DNA of 58,904 nt from Candidatus Daviesbacteria bacterium (GTDB taxonomy: Bacteria > Patescibacteriota > Microgenomatia > Daviesbacterales > UBA10151), in assembly GCA_016183225.1 (NCBI GenBank), contig JACPEZ010000047.1:1-58904 (forward strand), written 5' to 3'. The translations under genes and the position numbers were made by a program. Positions 50,333-58,712 of this stretch are shown piece after piece (positions within the stretch are counted from its first letter, which is position 1; each line of letters begins with the position of its first letter). The notes under the pieces were generated by a model. It was not told the DNA's origin. It did not search any database and saw only the letters and a program-made list of their open reading frames with translations.

Positions 50333-52456
50333 ATGGATATTCAACTTTTTATGTCTATTTTTAAGGGGCGTCATGACGTTTATGCTAAACGGTGGGAAAA
50401 AGATGGTAAAAACGGCTACAGTCCTGCATATAGGGTGGATTGGAGTAAGTTTGCAGCTTTTAAAGCCAGGGGCGGTAAGTTTTCAGATTATCCCCACAAA
50501 ACCCCATTACCTCTAACATTAGAAATTATTCAAAGTCATTTAGAAGGTAAGGAGATAGTAGGGATTTATCCTTTATTATCAGACAATACCTCCTACTTTA
50601 TAGCAGCTGACTTTGATGGTGAGAATTGGCCGGAGGAAATAAGGGCATTTTCTAAAGTCTGTGCCAGATACAGTATTCCAACCTATTTAGAAAGATCCAG
50701 ATCTGGTAATGGTGGTCATGTCTGGATTTTCTTTGAAGACAAATACCCTGCATATAAATCAAGAAAAATTATTTTAGAAATAATCAGAGAAGCACTTGAG
50801 CTTTCAGTTTTTGACCGAGAAGTTAGTTTTGATAGATTATTTCCAAACCAAGATTATCACACAAATAAGGGATTTGGGAATCTAATTGCCTTACCACTAC
50901 AGGGAGACTCATTAAAAAATAGTAATTCTGGTTTTCTTGATCCTGAAACGCTGGAAATTTTACCTGATCAGTGGAACTTTATTAAAAATATTGAACCTGT
51001 TTCTCTGGATATACTTGATAAACTTTATCTCGAGTTAGTAGAGGAACTGGCAAAAATAAGCAACACTCAGAAAGCAACTAAAGGCACATTAAATGTCATT
51101 ATCCAAAACCAGATTTACCTAAATAAAAGTCAGCTAACTCTTGTAATGGTAAAATTCCTGAGAGAAAATTTAAACTTTTCAAATCAGGAGTACTTTGTTA
51201 AACAAAAAATTGGCATTAGTACCTATAAAACCGAAAAGTATTTCAGGCTGATTGAGGAAACTAATGATTCTGTAACTATTCCCAGAGGCTTTTTAAATCA
51301 ACTTATTGAATTTTGTGAAGAGAATAAGATCCCCTTTGAAATTATTGATAAGCGGGAAAAATTAGCTGATGTTAAGTTTAAATCAAAGATTTCACTTAGA
51401 GATTATCAGAATATAGCTGTTACTGAGGCTATGAATAAGGATTACGGAGTAATTGTTGCTCCATCAGGATCGGGAAAGACTGTTATTGGACTGGAATTGA
51501 TAGCCAGAAGATTACAACCAGCACTGATTCTGGTTCACCGAAAGCAGCTATTAGATCAGTGGGTGGAGAGAATAGAGTCTTTTTTAGGAATCCCTAAAAA
51601 GGATATTGGTCAAATTTCAGGAAATAAAAAGAAACCCGGAGATCAAATTACTGTGGCTATGGTTCAAAGTCTACTAAAAATGAATAACCTTGATGATATA
51701 AGTAAGAGTTTTGGCACTATTCTCCTCGATGAATGCCATCATGTACCGGCCAGAACTTTTAGAGAACTAATTTCAAACCTGAACTCTTATTACCTTTATG
51801 GTTTAACAGCAGCTCCCCAAAGAAAATATAACGATGAGAAGCTAATTTATTACTATCTCGGTGATGAAATTGTAACCATAGATCCAGATCAACAAAAAGG
51901 TTCTTTAACTGATAAAATTACAGTCCATATTCGTAGCACTGTTTTATCTGTACCATTTGATTATAAAACTGATGTATTTGAAGTCATTTCAAAAATACTT
52001 ATTTTTGATAGTGCCAGAAATTTATTGATCTGCCAGGATGTTTTACAGGAAGTTCTAAAGGGAAGGAAAATTCTTATCCTGACAGAGCGTAAAGAGCACG
52101 TTGAAGTATTAAATCTTTATTTAAAATCCCACGCTGAAATTATTACTTTAACTGGTGAGGATTCACAAAGAAAGCGTAGGCTTAAAATTGAACAAATTAA
52201 ATCAGGTAATTTTCAGATTCTTATAACAACTGGCCAACTGTTTGGTGAAGGCATGGATTTTTCTGCCTTCAACTGTTTATTTTTAACCTATCCATTTTCG
52301 TTTGAGGGAAAACTGATTCAGTATATTGGAAGAATCCAGAGGTCTAAGAGCAAACAGATAATTTATGATTACAGGGATCAGAATGTGGCTTTTCTGGAAC
52401 GTTTGTTCCAAAAAAGGTTAAAATATTATCAGAAGCGTGGCTGGGTAGAAAAATAG
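50333..52456 (+). CDS. Archaeo-eukaryotic primase fused to SF2 helicase (TOTE-type conflict protein)
   Basis: The 707-aa product starts with an archaeo-eukaryotic primase-like domain: YFIAADFDGENW (metal-binding D93 and D95), SGNGGHVWIFF (H129, nucleotide binding) and FGNLIALPLQ (181-190). Residues about 355-690 form an SF2 helicase with Walker A VAPSGSGKTVIG (375-386), LLDECHH (464-470), YGLTAAPQRK and a C-terminal motif VI-like QYIGRIQRS. This AEP-helicase fusion matches the architecture described for TOTE conflict systems, predicted to attack invader nucleic acids. The start at 50300 was rejected because it lies before the -10 box. It overlaps nothing upstream and is one base from the next gene. 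Confidence 0.83.
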   Translation: MDIQLFMSIFKGRHDVYAKRWEKDGKNGYSPAYRVDWSKFAAFKARGGKFSDYPHKTPLPLTLEIIQSHLEGKEIVGIYPLLSDNTSYFIAADFDGENWPEEIRAFSKVCARYSIPTYLERSRSGNGGHVWIFFEDKYPAYKSRKIILEIIREALELSVFDREVSFDRLFPNQDYHTNKGFGNLIALPLQGDSLKNSNSGFLDPETLEILPDQWNFIKNIEPVSLDILDKLYLELVEELAKISNTQKATKGTLNVIIQNQIYLNKSQLTLVMVKFLRENLNFSNQEYFVKQKIGISTYKTEKYFRLIEETNDSVTIPRGFLNQLIEFCEENKIPFEIIDKREKLADVKFKSKISLRDYQNIAVTEAMNKDYGVIVAPSGSGKTVIGLELIARRLQPALILVHRKQLLDQWVERIESFLGIPKKDIGQISGNKKKPGDQITVAMVQSLLKMNNLDDISKSFGTILLDECHHVPARTFRELISNLNSYYLYGLTAAPQRKYNDEKLIYYYLGDEIVTIDPDQQKGSLTDKITVHIRSTVLSVPFDYKTDVFEVISKILIFDSARNLLICQDVLQEVLKGRKILILTERKEHVEVLNLYLKSHAEIITLTGEDSQRKRRLKIEQIKSGNFQILITTGQLFGEGMDFSAFNCLFLTYPFSFEGKLIQYIGRIQRSKSKQIIYDYRDQNVAFLERLFQKRLKYYQKRGWVEK

Positions 52457-52457
52457 T

Positions 52458-52901
52458 ATGATTAAGAAACTGAAACCTATACCAGATGTAATAGTCTATA
52501 AAGATAATGCCGGCAATGGCATTTTCTCAGATGAAACTTATATTACAACTGAATTAGGTGGCGAGGCACATAGATTACGCAATTACGTTGTTATAAGTGC
52601 TCTAAATAATAAACCCTTTACAAATAAGCAAAGGGGGATTATTAAAAAACAATTTAACTTAGTCAGTAAAAAGCATGACTCAAAAATAGAAGAGATAGAA
52701 TTTTCTAAAAATTATGCACTTATTAAAATTCTTATCTCAGTTGAGGTAGCACCCCAGGAGTTAATAGATGCTGGGATGAATACCTGTGATGATATTGAAA
52801 AGTTCTTGCGTTTCCATTTTTATTGTACAAATGTTAAAAAACCATCCAAGAAAGTAATAAAGGATTACTTAAATGAAATCACCGAGAAAAAAGCAAATTA
52901 G
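52458..52901 (+). CDS. Hypothetical protein co-transcribed with the primase-helicase (147 aa)
   Basis: I do not recognise this protein. It begins one base after the primase-helicase stop, so the two are co-transcribed. It is basic, with predicted beta-strands (DVIVYKDNAGNGIF, YALIKILISVEVAPQ) and charged helices at the C terminus. No clear catalytic residues or membrane segment. It may be a nucleic-acid-binding or effector partner (inference). Confidence 0.65.
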   Translation: MIKKLKPIPDVIVYKDNAGNGIFSDETYITTELGGEAHRLRNYVVISALNNKPFTNKQRGIIKKQFNLVSKKHDSKIEEIEFSKNYALIKILISVEVAPQELIDAGMNTCDDIEKFLRFHFYCTNVKKPSKKVIKDYLNEITEKKAN

Positions 52902-52962
52902 TATAAAAGAATACTATCCTTTCAGCTTTTTTATTCTTTTGTTATCTTGTTATTGCTTCTTT

Positions 52963-52992
52963 TTGATATTATGATTTAAATGGTGTTAAAAT
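52963..52992 (+). promoter_or_regulatory. Promoter of the winged-helix/protease operon
   Basis: TTGATA (52963-52968), an 18-base spacer, TAAAAT (52987-52992), eight bases, then ATG 53001. Confidence 0.55.
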
Positions 52993-53000
52993 ACTCCCCT

Positions 53001-53231
53001 ATGGACGAAAATAAGCACAAAAAGGTTCTGTTTAATAAAATTTACGCCAACATCCCGCTGGGTCTAAGAGATGAAATTGTGGTTGTACTGGAAAACAACG
53101 AACCATTATCCTGGAATGCTGCCAAAATAGAGATTGATAATGATACAGATAAGGTAGATGAAATCTTAGACAAACTTAATCGGCTAGGTTTGTTAAAAGA
53201 GCATTCGGAAGACCAACATGGACACGAATAA
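53001..53231 (+). CDS. Small winged-helix-like protein (76 aa)
   Basis: The sequence GLRDEIVVVLENNEPLSWNA, then VDEILDKLNRLGLLKE fits a compact winged helix. ATG 53001 follows the promoter by eight bases; an in-frame ATG at 52980 lies inside the promoter and was rejected. It overlaps the next gene by 14 bases. It could regulate the operon or sense a signal for the protease; unproven. Confidence 0.55.
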   Translation: MDENKHKKVLFNKIYANIPLGLRDEIVVVLENNEPLSWNAAKIEIDNDTDKVDEILDKLNRLGLLKEHSEDQHGHE

Positions 53232-53451
53232 GGAAGACAAAAAGCTTCAGGAATACATTAAAGAGCTGGTGATAGCCAGAATTAACGCTCTCTCTAAAGA
53301 TTTGGAGATTTCAGTCGGTGGTGAAAATATTACCAGAGAGCAGATTGTAGAAAGCGTTAAAGAGGGTAATGAGCTTGGGCAAGAGATTATTGAAATGCAA
53401 CTTAAATTCCTAAGAGATATTGCCGAAGGTAAAATCTATCAGAGTGAATAA
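53218..53451 (+). CDS. Small helical protein (77 aa)
   Basis: An acidic, fully helical protein (DKKLQEYIKELVIARINALS, GNELGQEIIEMQLKFLRDIA) with no recognised family. It overlaps both neighbours and so is translationally coupled to the winged-helix and protease genes. Its size and make-up suit an adaptor or inhibitor, but this is inference only. Confidence 0.55.
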   Translation: MDTNKEDKKLQEYIKELVIARINALSKDLEISVGGENITREQIVESVKEGNELGQEIIEMQLKFLRDIAEGKIYQSE

Positions 53452-54091
53452 TACCATCCTTATCACCAGACCCAACCATGATTTTCCTACAACTTACCTT
53501 TATTATTGGAGTGAGTTGGTAATTGATGAAGCAAAAAGTAAAGGTATCACCGTATTAGATTTAGATGGCAAAAAGGCCAGTAAGCAGAAGTTTAGTAGTT
53601 ATATTAGTAGAAATAACCCCCGCCTAATTTTTTTAAATGGTCACGGAGCAAAAGATCGTGTAGCTGGCTATAATGATGAGATATTGCTTGATGAAGCTAA
53701 CTGTGAAGCGTTACTTCGAGAAAAAATAATTTATGCCAGGAGCTGTGAGGCAGGAGCAAAGTTAGGCCCATTTAGCATAGAAAAAGGTGCAACTGTTTTT
53801 ATTGGTTACAATAAAGATTTCTGGTTAATACGCTCAAAAGAACGAGGCACTAAACCACTAACTGATCCAATCGCTAAGTTCTTTCTAGAACCTTCAAATT
53901 TAGTACCTATATCCTTAATCAAGGGAAATAGTGCCCAGGAGGCATATCAAAAATCCCAAGATGATATGAGGAGAAATTTTAGTTACATGATTTCCAGTAA
54001 AGCTTCCCAGGAGGAAAGAGATGCTGCCTTTTTTCTTTTTTCCAATTATACTTGCCAAATTATATTGGGAGATAAGCAAGCTAAAATTTAA
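53444..54091 (+). CDS. Caspase-like (CHAT/C25-type) cysteine protease-like protein
   Basis: The 215-aa product has the caspase-fold dyad: RLIFLNGHGA (His67) after a hydrophobic strand and, 34 residues later, KIIYARSCEAG (Cys101). These match the H-G and C motifs of the C14/C25/CHAT clan. No signal peptide is present, so it acts in the cytoplasm. GTG 53444 overlaps the previous stop; a TTG at 53420 is possible. Caspase-like proteases are frequent effectors of bacterial immune systems. It is the last gene of the conflict locus, followed by dprA after 49 bases. Confidence 0.75.
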   Translation: MNNTILITRPNHDFPTTYLYYWSELVIDEAKSKGITVLDLDGKKASKQKFSSYISRNNPRLIFLNGHGAKDRVAGYNDEILLDEANCEALLREKIIYARSCEAGAKLGPFSIEKGATVFIGYNKDFWLIRSKERGTKPLTDPIAKFFLEPSNLVPISLIKGNSAQEAYQKSQDDMRRNFSYMISSKASQEERDAAFFLFSNYTCQIILGDKQAKI

Positions 54092-54140
54092 ACGGATAAA
54101 CTTAAAATTTCTTGAGTTTGTTGCAGGGTGAGTTCGGGAA

Positions 54141-55055
54141 ATGATAAAATTTCTATCCAGTTGGTTAATCGAAAGTTATCCCAGGCTGCCCGCACAACAA
54201 ATCTTTCTATCATCATGCTATCATGGTTTAGTGGATTACCAAAAGATTGAGGACTGGCAAAAATTAAAGGAATTAAAAAACCTGCTGGATTTAGCTAATC
54301 CTCCTAAACAGCTTTATTTTCAAGGTAACTGGAACAGGGAAATTTTTAAAAATTGCGTGGCTGTGGTAGGTTCCCGCAAAATGACCGATTACGGAGAGCG
54401 GGTGGTGGAAAAAATTATTCCCCGGCTGATTAACCAAAATCAAACCGTTGTGTCCGGTTTTATGTACGGAGTTGATCAGTATGCCCATCGGGTGTGTGTT
54501 GACTCCGGAGGCAAAACCATTGCCGTGTTGGGCTGGGGCATTGATAAAAAATTAACCAGTCTTGATGCCAAACTGGCCAAAGATATTGTTGATAGCGGAG
54601 GGTTACTGCTGTCTGAATGGGAGAGCCAGGAGGGCACTTTGTGGACTTTTCCCCTGCGAAATAGAATAGTGGCTGCTTTATGCGATGAAGTCATTGTGGT
54701 GGAGGCGGCGGAAAACAGCGGTTCTTTGATCACGGCCAGAGCGGCTGCCAGACTTAAAAAAACAGTCTGGGCTGTGCCCGGCCCCATCACCAGCAAGACC
54801 TCTCGGGGTACCAACCGCTTAATTGCCGAAGCTAAAGCCAAAATGTGGCTGGGTGAAGATAGCATGCAGTTATCTCTTTCTCCAAACATTGACCCTCTTT
54901 TGCAGATTCTGGAAAATGAGGCTTTAACAGCCGATGAGCTGGCCAGAAAACTTAAAACCGCAGTTTCCGAAATTGGAGCTAAACTTTCTTTGCTACTGAT
55001 ATCTGGTCAAATCATGGAAAAAGGAGGAAAATATTACCTGACCGATGCTAGTTAA
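54141..55055 (+). CDS. dprA: DNA processing protein DprA
   Basis: DprA binds incoming single-stranded DNA and loads RecA during transformation. The Rossmann-like core shows VAVVGSRKMTDYGERVVE, VSGFMYGVDQYAHRVCVDSGGKT and the GSLITARAAARL motif. The C terminus is a winged helix (ALTADELARKLKTAVSEIGAKLSLL). The N-terminal part is shorter than in many DprA proteins (304 aa). It overlaps yifB by 11 bases. Confidence 0.94.
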   Translation: MIKFLSSWLIESYPRLPAQQIFLSSCYHGLVDYQKIEDWQKLKELKNLLDLANPPKQLYFQGNWNREIFKNCVAVVGSRKMTDYGERVVEKIIPRLINQNQTVVSGFMYGVDQYAHRVCVDSGGKTIAVLGWGIDKKLTSLDAKLAKDIVDSGGLLLSEWESQEGTLWTFPLRNRIVAALCDEVIVVEAAENSGSLITARAAARLKKTVWAVPGPITSKTSRGTNRLIAEAKAKMWLGEDSMQLSLSPNIDPLLQILENEALTADELARKLKTAVSEIGAKLSLLLISGQIMEKGGKYYLTDAS

Positions 55056-56592
55056 ACTTCGCTCAATTGCCAATTTAGGCTTGGAAACCGTAGCGGTAGA
55101 TGTGGAGGTGGATGTGGCCGCCTTGGGTTTTCCCGGCTTTACCATTGTGGGTTTGCCCTCAAAGGCAGTGGAAGAGGCCAGAGAACGGGTGAAAACTGCC
55201 ATTGTCAACTCCAAAATGGATTTTCCGGCCAAGAAAATCACTGTCAATCTGGCTCCGGCAGATCTGCCCAAAGACGGGGCGGCCTATGATCTGCCCATTG
55301 CCCTGGGGGTGCTTTTGGGAAGCGGCCAGCTGGAACTTCCTGACGACATGGACCTTAATAAATCATTTTTCTACGGAGAATTATCTTTGGACGGCAGTTT
55401 GCGGCCCACCAAGGGGATTTTACTGCTGGGTCTGTTTGCCCAAAAAGTGGGGGGTGCCAACATTTTCGTGCCCCAGGCGAGCGCTCCGGAAGCCGGTGTG
55501 GTGGCGGGGATAAAGGTTATACCTGTTGAAACTTTACATCAGCTGGTTAAATATTTAACCGGACAGGAGAAGCTTAATCCCTTGCTTCATGCGCCTGTCA
55601 AAAATGCATATGATGAGCAGCTGGTGGAATTTGATCTGCTGGAAATTGCCGGTCAGGAACAGGCCAAAAGAGCTTTGATCATTGCAGCCAGTGGCGGACA
55701 TAATTTACTGATGTGGGGCCCGCCGGGAACCGGAAAAACCATGCTGTCGCGGGCTTTGCCCGGGATTTTACCGCCTCTTTCACCGGCCGAAGCTTTGGAA
55801 GTGACCAGAATTTATTCCGTGGCAGGGCTTCTTTCCCCGGGTCAGGCTTTGGTGGCCGCCCGTCCCTTTAGGTCGCCGCATCACGGGATTTCTGCTGCCG
55901 GCATGATCGGCGGCGGCTCAAACCCCTTGCCGGGTGAAGTCAGTTTAGCCCATCTGGGGGTACTCTTTCTGGATGAGATGCCGGAGTTTCCCCGCAGTTT
56001 GATTGAAAGTTTAAGACAGCCCATGGAAGATGGAGTAGTGGAGATTGTCCGGGTGGCCGGCCATGTCCGCTATCCTGCCTCTTTTACCCTGATTGCCGCC
56101 ATCAACCCCTGCCCCTGCGGTTATCTGGGTCATCCCAGAAGGGAATGTAAATGTTCTGATAAACAGATTGCCAAATACAGACACCGGCTGTCCGGTCCAA
56201 TTTTAGACAGGATTGACCTTTTTGTTAATGTGTCAGTGGTGGAAACCGATAAATTATCCATTACCGGCAGCTACCAGGGTCAGAAAATTTCTTCCCGTGA
56301 GGCAAAGAATCAAGTCATAGGAGCGCGCCAAATTCAAAAGATGCGTTTTAAAAAAGAAAACCGCAGTCTTTACACCAATTCCCAGATGAAAAACAGCGAT
56401 GTCAAAAAGTACGGATACTTAACTTCGGAAGCGGAAAATCTGCTGAAACTGGCAGCTGACAGATTTGATTTTTCCGCCCGTTCCTACTTTCGTTTGGTCA
56501 AGGTAGCCAGAACTATTGCTGATTTAAGTTCCAGCGAGCCGATTTTACCCGCGCACATGGCCGAAGCTTTGCAATACAGACAGATCATATGA
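55045..56592 (+). CDS. comM: YifB/ComM-family Mg-chelatase-like AAA+ ATPase
   Basis: ComM/YifB is a hexameric helicase promoting branch migration in natural transformation. The 515-aa product has an N-terminal Lon-like ChlI domain (GFTIVGLPSKAVEEARERVKTA), Walker A WGPPGTGKTMLSRALPG, Walker B GVLFLDEMPEF, the zinc-like Cys cluster NPCPCGYLGHPRRECKC and the C-terminal MCM-like region. It overlaps dprA and is coupled to the yraN gene (ATGA). Full length. Confidence 0.94.
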   Translation: MLVKLRSIANLGLETVAVDVEVDVAALGFPGFTIVGLPSKAVEEARERVKTAIVNSKMDFPAKKITVNLAPADLPKDGAAYDLPIALGVLLGSGQLELPDDMDLNKSFFYGELSLDGSLRPTKGILLLGLFAQKVGGANIFVPQASAPEAGVVAGIKVIPVETLHQLVKYLTGQEKLNPLLHAPVKNAYDEQLVEFDLLEIAGQEQAKRALIIAASGGHNLLMWGPPGTGKTMLSRALPGILPPLSPAEALEVTRIYSVAGLLSPGQALVAARPFRSPHHGISAAGMIGGGSNPLPGEVSLAHLGVLFLDEMPEFPRSLIESLRQPMEDGVVEIVRVAGHVRYPASFTLIAAINPCPCGYLGHPRRECKCSDKQIAKYRHRLSGPILDRIDLFVNVSVVETDKLSITGSYQGQKISSREAKNQVIGARQIQKMRFKKENRSLYTNSQMKNSDVKKYGYLTSEAENLLKLAADRFDFSARSYFRLVKVARTIADLSSSEPILPAHMAEALQYRQII

Positions 56593-56942
56593 AAACTTTT
56601 AATCGAGCCACCGGCCGTTTAGCAGAGGATCTGGCCACAGAGGCCTTGGTAAAAAAAGGCTATCTGATTTTACAGAAAAATTTCAGCAACCGTTTTGGGG
56701 AAATTGACATTATTGCTCAAGATAAAAATATTTATGTTTTTGTGGAAGTTAAAGCCAAAAAAGGGGAGGAGTTTGGTTTGCCCGAGGAAATGATCACTCC
56801 TTCGAAATTAAGTAAAATCCGGCACATGGCCACCGTATATCTTAATGGGGAAAATGTTCCCTGCCGGATTGACGTGGTGGCTATTGTTCTTACTCCTGAT
56901 AATGACTTGATTCGCTTAACACATTATGAAAATGTTGTATAA
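56589..56942 (+). CDS. yraN: YraN/UPF0102-family nuclease-like protein
   Basis: The 117-aa product shows GRLAEDLATEALVKKGYLIL, FGEIDIIAQD and FVEVKAKK, a PD-(D/E)xK nuclease-like pattern (Glu-Asp/Glu-x-Lys) of the UPF0102 family. It is linked to yifB by a four-base overlap, a common arrangement. Its function is not established. Confidence 0.88.
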   Translation: MKTFNRATGRLAEDLATEALVKKGYLILQKNFSNRFGEIDIIAQDKNIYVFVEVKAKKGEEFGLPEEMITPSKLSKIRHMATVYLNGENVPCRIDVVAIVLTPDNDLIRLTHYENVV

Positions 56943-56943
56943 T
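56916..56943 (+). promoter_or_regulatory. Promoter at the end of yraN
   Basis: TTAACA (56916-56921), a 16-base spacer, TATAAT (56938-56943), nine bases, then ATG 56953. It overlaps the yraN stop. Confidence 0.6.
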
Positions 56944-56952
56944 CAAATTAAT

Positions 56953-57525
56953 ATGCCCAAGAAAAAACCATCCGATAAAAAACCGCCGGAACCAAAAGAA
57001 TTTTTTACTCCCAAAATGACGGAGGCGGAGGAAATTAAAACTCTGTTTAGTTGGGAAGCTCCCTCCCGTCCTTTTCGGAAAAAAGACCGCTCCTTTTATA
57101 CCACCCTGGCCATTATTGTGGTGCTTTTAGTCTTAATTTTATTTTTGGCCAGGGAATTTCTGCTGATTGGTGCCTTGCTGGCCCTGACTTTTGTAGCTTA
57201 TGTTTTGGCTTTTGTGCCTCCGCACCATGTAACTTATCGAATTTCCACTCAAGGGATTACTATCGGTGAGGATTTTTATTTCTGGCATTTTCTGGATGCT
57301 TTCTGGTTTAAGGAAAAAGATGGATCAAAAGTTTTGCATATTCAAACCAGACTTCGTTTCCCGGCCCAGCTGATGCTGGTGTTAGCCTCATCTCAAGATG
57401 AGGAAAAAACCAAAAAATTAGTTGCCAGATTTTTGCCTTTTGTGGAAGTGCCTTTTAAAACCTGGATGGAAAAATGGTCAGAAGGATTGCAAAAACATTT
57501 CCCCCTGGAAAATCCACATAGATAA
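56953..57525 (+). CDS. Hypothetical membrane protein (190 aa)
   Basis: The product has a Lys/Pro-rich N terminus, a pair of membrane helices (TTLAIIVVLLVLILFLA and FLLIGALLALTFVAYVLAFV, about 46-85) and a soluble C-terminal domain with strands (HHVTYRISTQGITIGEDFYF) that recalls PH-like folds. ATG 56953 follows the promoter; the start at 56926 lies before the -10 box and was rejected. I cannot name the family. Confidence 0.65.
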   Translation: MPKKKPSDKKPPEPKEFFTPKMTEAEEIKTLFSWEAPSRPFRKKDRSFYTTLAIIVVLLVLILFLAREFLLIGALLALTFVAYVLAFVPPHHVTYRISTQGITIGEDFYFWHFLDAFWFKEKDGSKVLHIQTRLRFPAQLMLVLASSQDEEKTKKLVARFLPFVEVPFKTWMEKWSEGLQKHFPLENPHR

Positions 57526-57549
57526 ATTCTGTGCTAAAATACCCATGTT

Positions 57550-57622
57550 GCGCCCGTAGTTCAATGGACAGAACGCATGGTTGCGGTCCATGTGGTTGGG
57601 GGTTCGATTCCCTCCGGGCGCG
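57550..57622 (+). tRNA. tRNA-Arg (anticodon GCG)
   Basis: Acceptor stem gcgcccg/cgggcgc, D stem gttc/gaac, anticodon stem catgg/ccatg with loop ttgcggt, T loop ttcgatt. Confidence 0.95.
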
Positions 57623-57627
57623 CTCAA

Positions 57628-57713
57628 GGAGGCGTGTCCGAGCGGTTTATGGAAATGGTTTCGAAAACCATCGGCTCGAAAGGGCCTCGCAGGTTCGAAT
57701 CCTGCCGCCTCCG
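57628..57713 (+). tRNA. tRNA-Ser (anticodon CGA)
   Basis: Acceptor stem ggaggcg/cgcctcc, anticodon stem atggt/accat with loop ttcgaaa, long variable arm and T loop ttcgaat. It follows tRNA-Arg by five bases. Confidence 0.95.
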
Positions 57714-57714
57714 C

Positions 57715-58563
57715 TTAAGAAATACCTGCCAGGAGAAAAACTCCTAGAAAGGTTACAATTGCCCCGATGATCTTTTTGGCAATATCTTCCCGCTCTCTTA
57801 GAAAGATAATGCCGGCAATAACTGCAAAGATAGTCATTCCGTGATAGATTGCAGTCACAATGCTGACAGAACCATGTTTAATAGCCAGCGTATATCCATA
57901 AAATGCAAAAAAATTGAAGATATTGAATAAAACTTTAAGACCCCATTTATTTGAAACAAATCCTTTGATTCTTGATTGTGGTGTCTTCATAAAAAGAGGG
58001 ATGATAAACACCGAAGGTAGCGACATCCAGGTGATTATGACCGGTAAAGACACATCACTGGAAACAGCTTTAATTAAAACTACCACCACTGCAGCAATTA
58101 AAGACATCAGCAGCGATATTTTAATGCCCTTGTCAATAAAAATTCTGTGAGGAGCAATAGCCATGCTTAAACCCAAAAATAAAATAACTATTCCAATATA
58201 GTCGATCAATTTTAAAGATTCTCCCAAAAACAAAAATGCTATTACAGCGACCCAAATCATTCTGGATCTTGAGACAATGGAAGATATTGATAGATGAGTG
58301 TGTTCGTGCATTTTCATGAATGTATAAACAGCCAGCGGTTCGATAAAACCCAAAAGCAGCAGCAGCGTGATAGTTTTCAAAGACCAATTAATATAAAAAT
58401 CAAAGAAAGCTAAAATCCCAAAAGCTAACACTCTGGATACCTCTAGACTTAGGGAAAAAGAAGCGGAATCTTTATCGTCTTTAATCAGATAGCGGGTGGT
58501 AAAGTTGGCTAAATTCGATGCCAGACCGGCACCAACAGCCAGCAAAAACCAGTATGGTCCCAT
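57715..58563 (-). CDS. EamA/DMT-family transporter, second copy
   Basis: The 282-aa product has about ten hydrophobic helices in two EamA repeats (IVSRSRMIWVAVIAFLFLGE in the first, TAIYHGMTIFAVIAGIIFLRERE in the second, each ending with the conserved acidic residue). The substrate is unknown. It lies on the opposite strand between the tRNA clusters, its stop two bases from tRNA-Ser(CGA). Confidence 0.85.
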   Translation of the reverse strand: MGPYWFLLAVGAGLASNLANFTTRYLIKDDKDSASFSLSLEVSRVLAFGILAFFDFYINWSLKTITLLLLLGFIEPLAVYTFMKMHEHTHLSISSIVSRSRMIWVAVIAFLFLGESLKLIDYIGIVILFLGLSMAIAPHRIFIDKGIKISLLMSLIAAVVVVLIKAVSSDVSLPVIITWMSLPSVFIIPLFMKTPQSRIKGFVSNKWGLKVLFNIFNFFAFYGYTLAIKHGSVSIVTAIYHGMTIFAVIAGIIFLREREDIAKKIIGAIVTFLGVFLLAGIS

Positions 58564-58633
58564 ATGGTTATTATACAGATAATAAGTGAAGTCGGGAAAC
58601 TTGATATAATGTACTGCGGTGAGGCTAGGATGA

Positions 58634-58706
58634 GCCCTCGTAGTTCAATGGACAGAACTTCTGGTTCCGGTCCAGACGGTTGGAGGTTCGACTCCTCTCG
58701 AGGGCG
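58634..58706 (+). tRNA. tRNA-Arg (anticodon CCG)
   Basis: Acceptor stem gccctcg/cgagggc, D stem gttc/gaac, anticodon stem tctgg/ccaga with loop ttccggt, T loop ttcgact. Confidence 0.95.
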
Positions 58707-58712
58707 CTTAAG

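Noticed and set aside
57531..57770. 79-aa open frame reading RSSMDRTHGCGPCGWGFDSL
   Set aside because: It is a translation through tRNA-Arg(GCG) and tRNA-Ser(CGA); this kind of peptide is a well-known false annotation.
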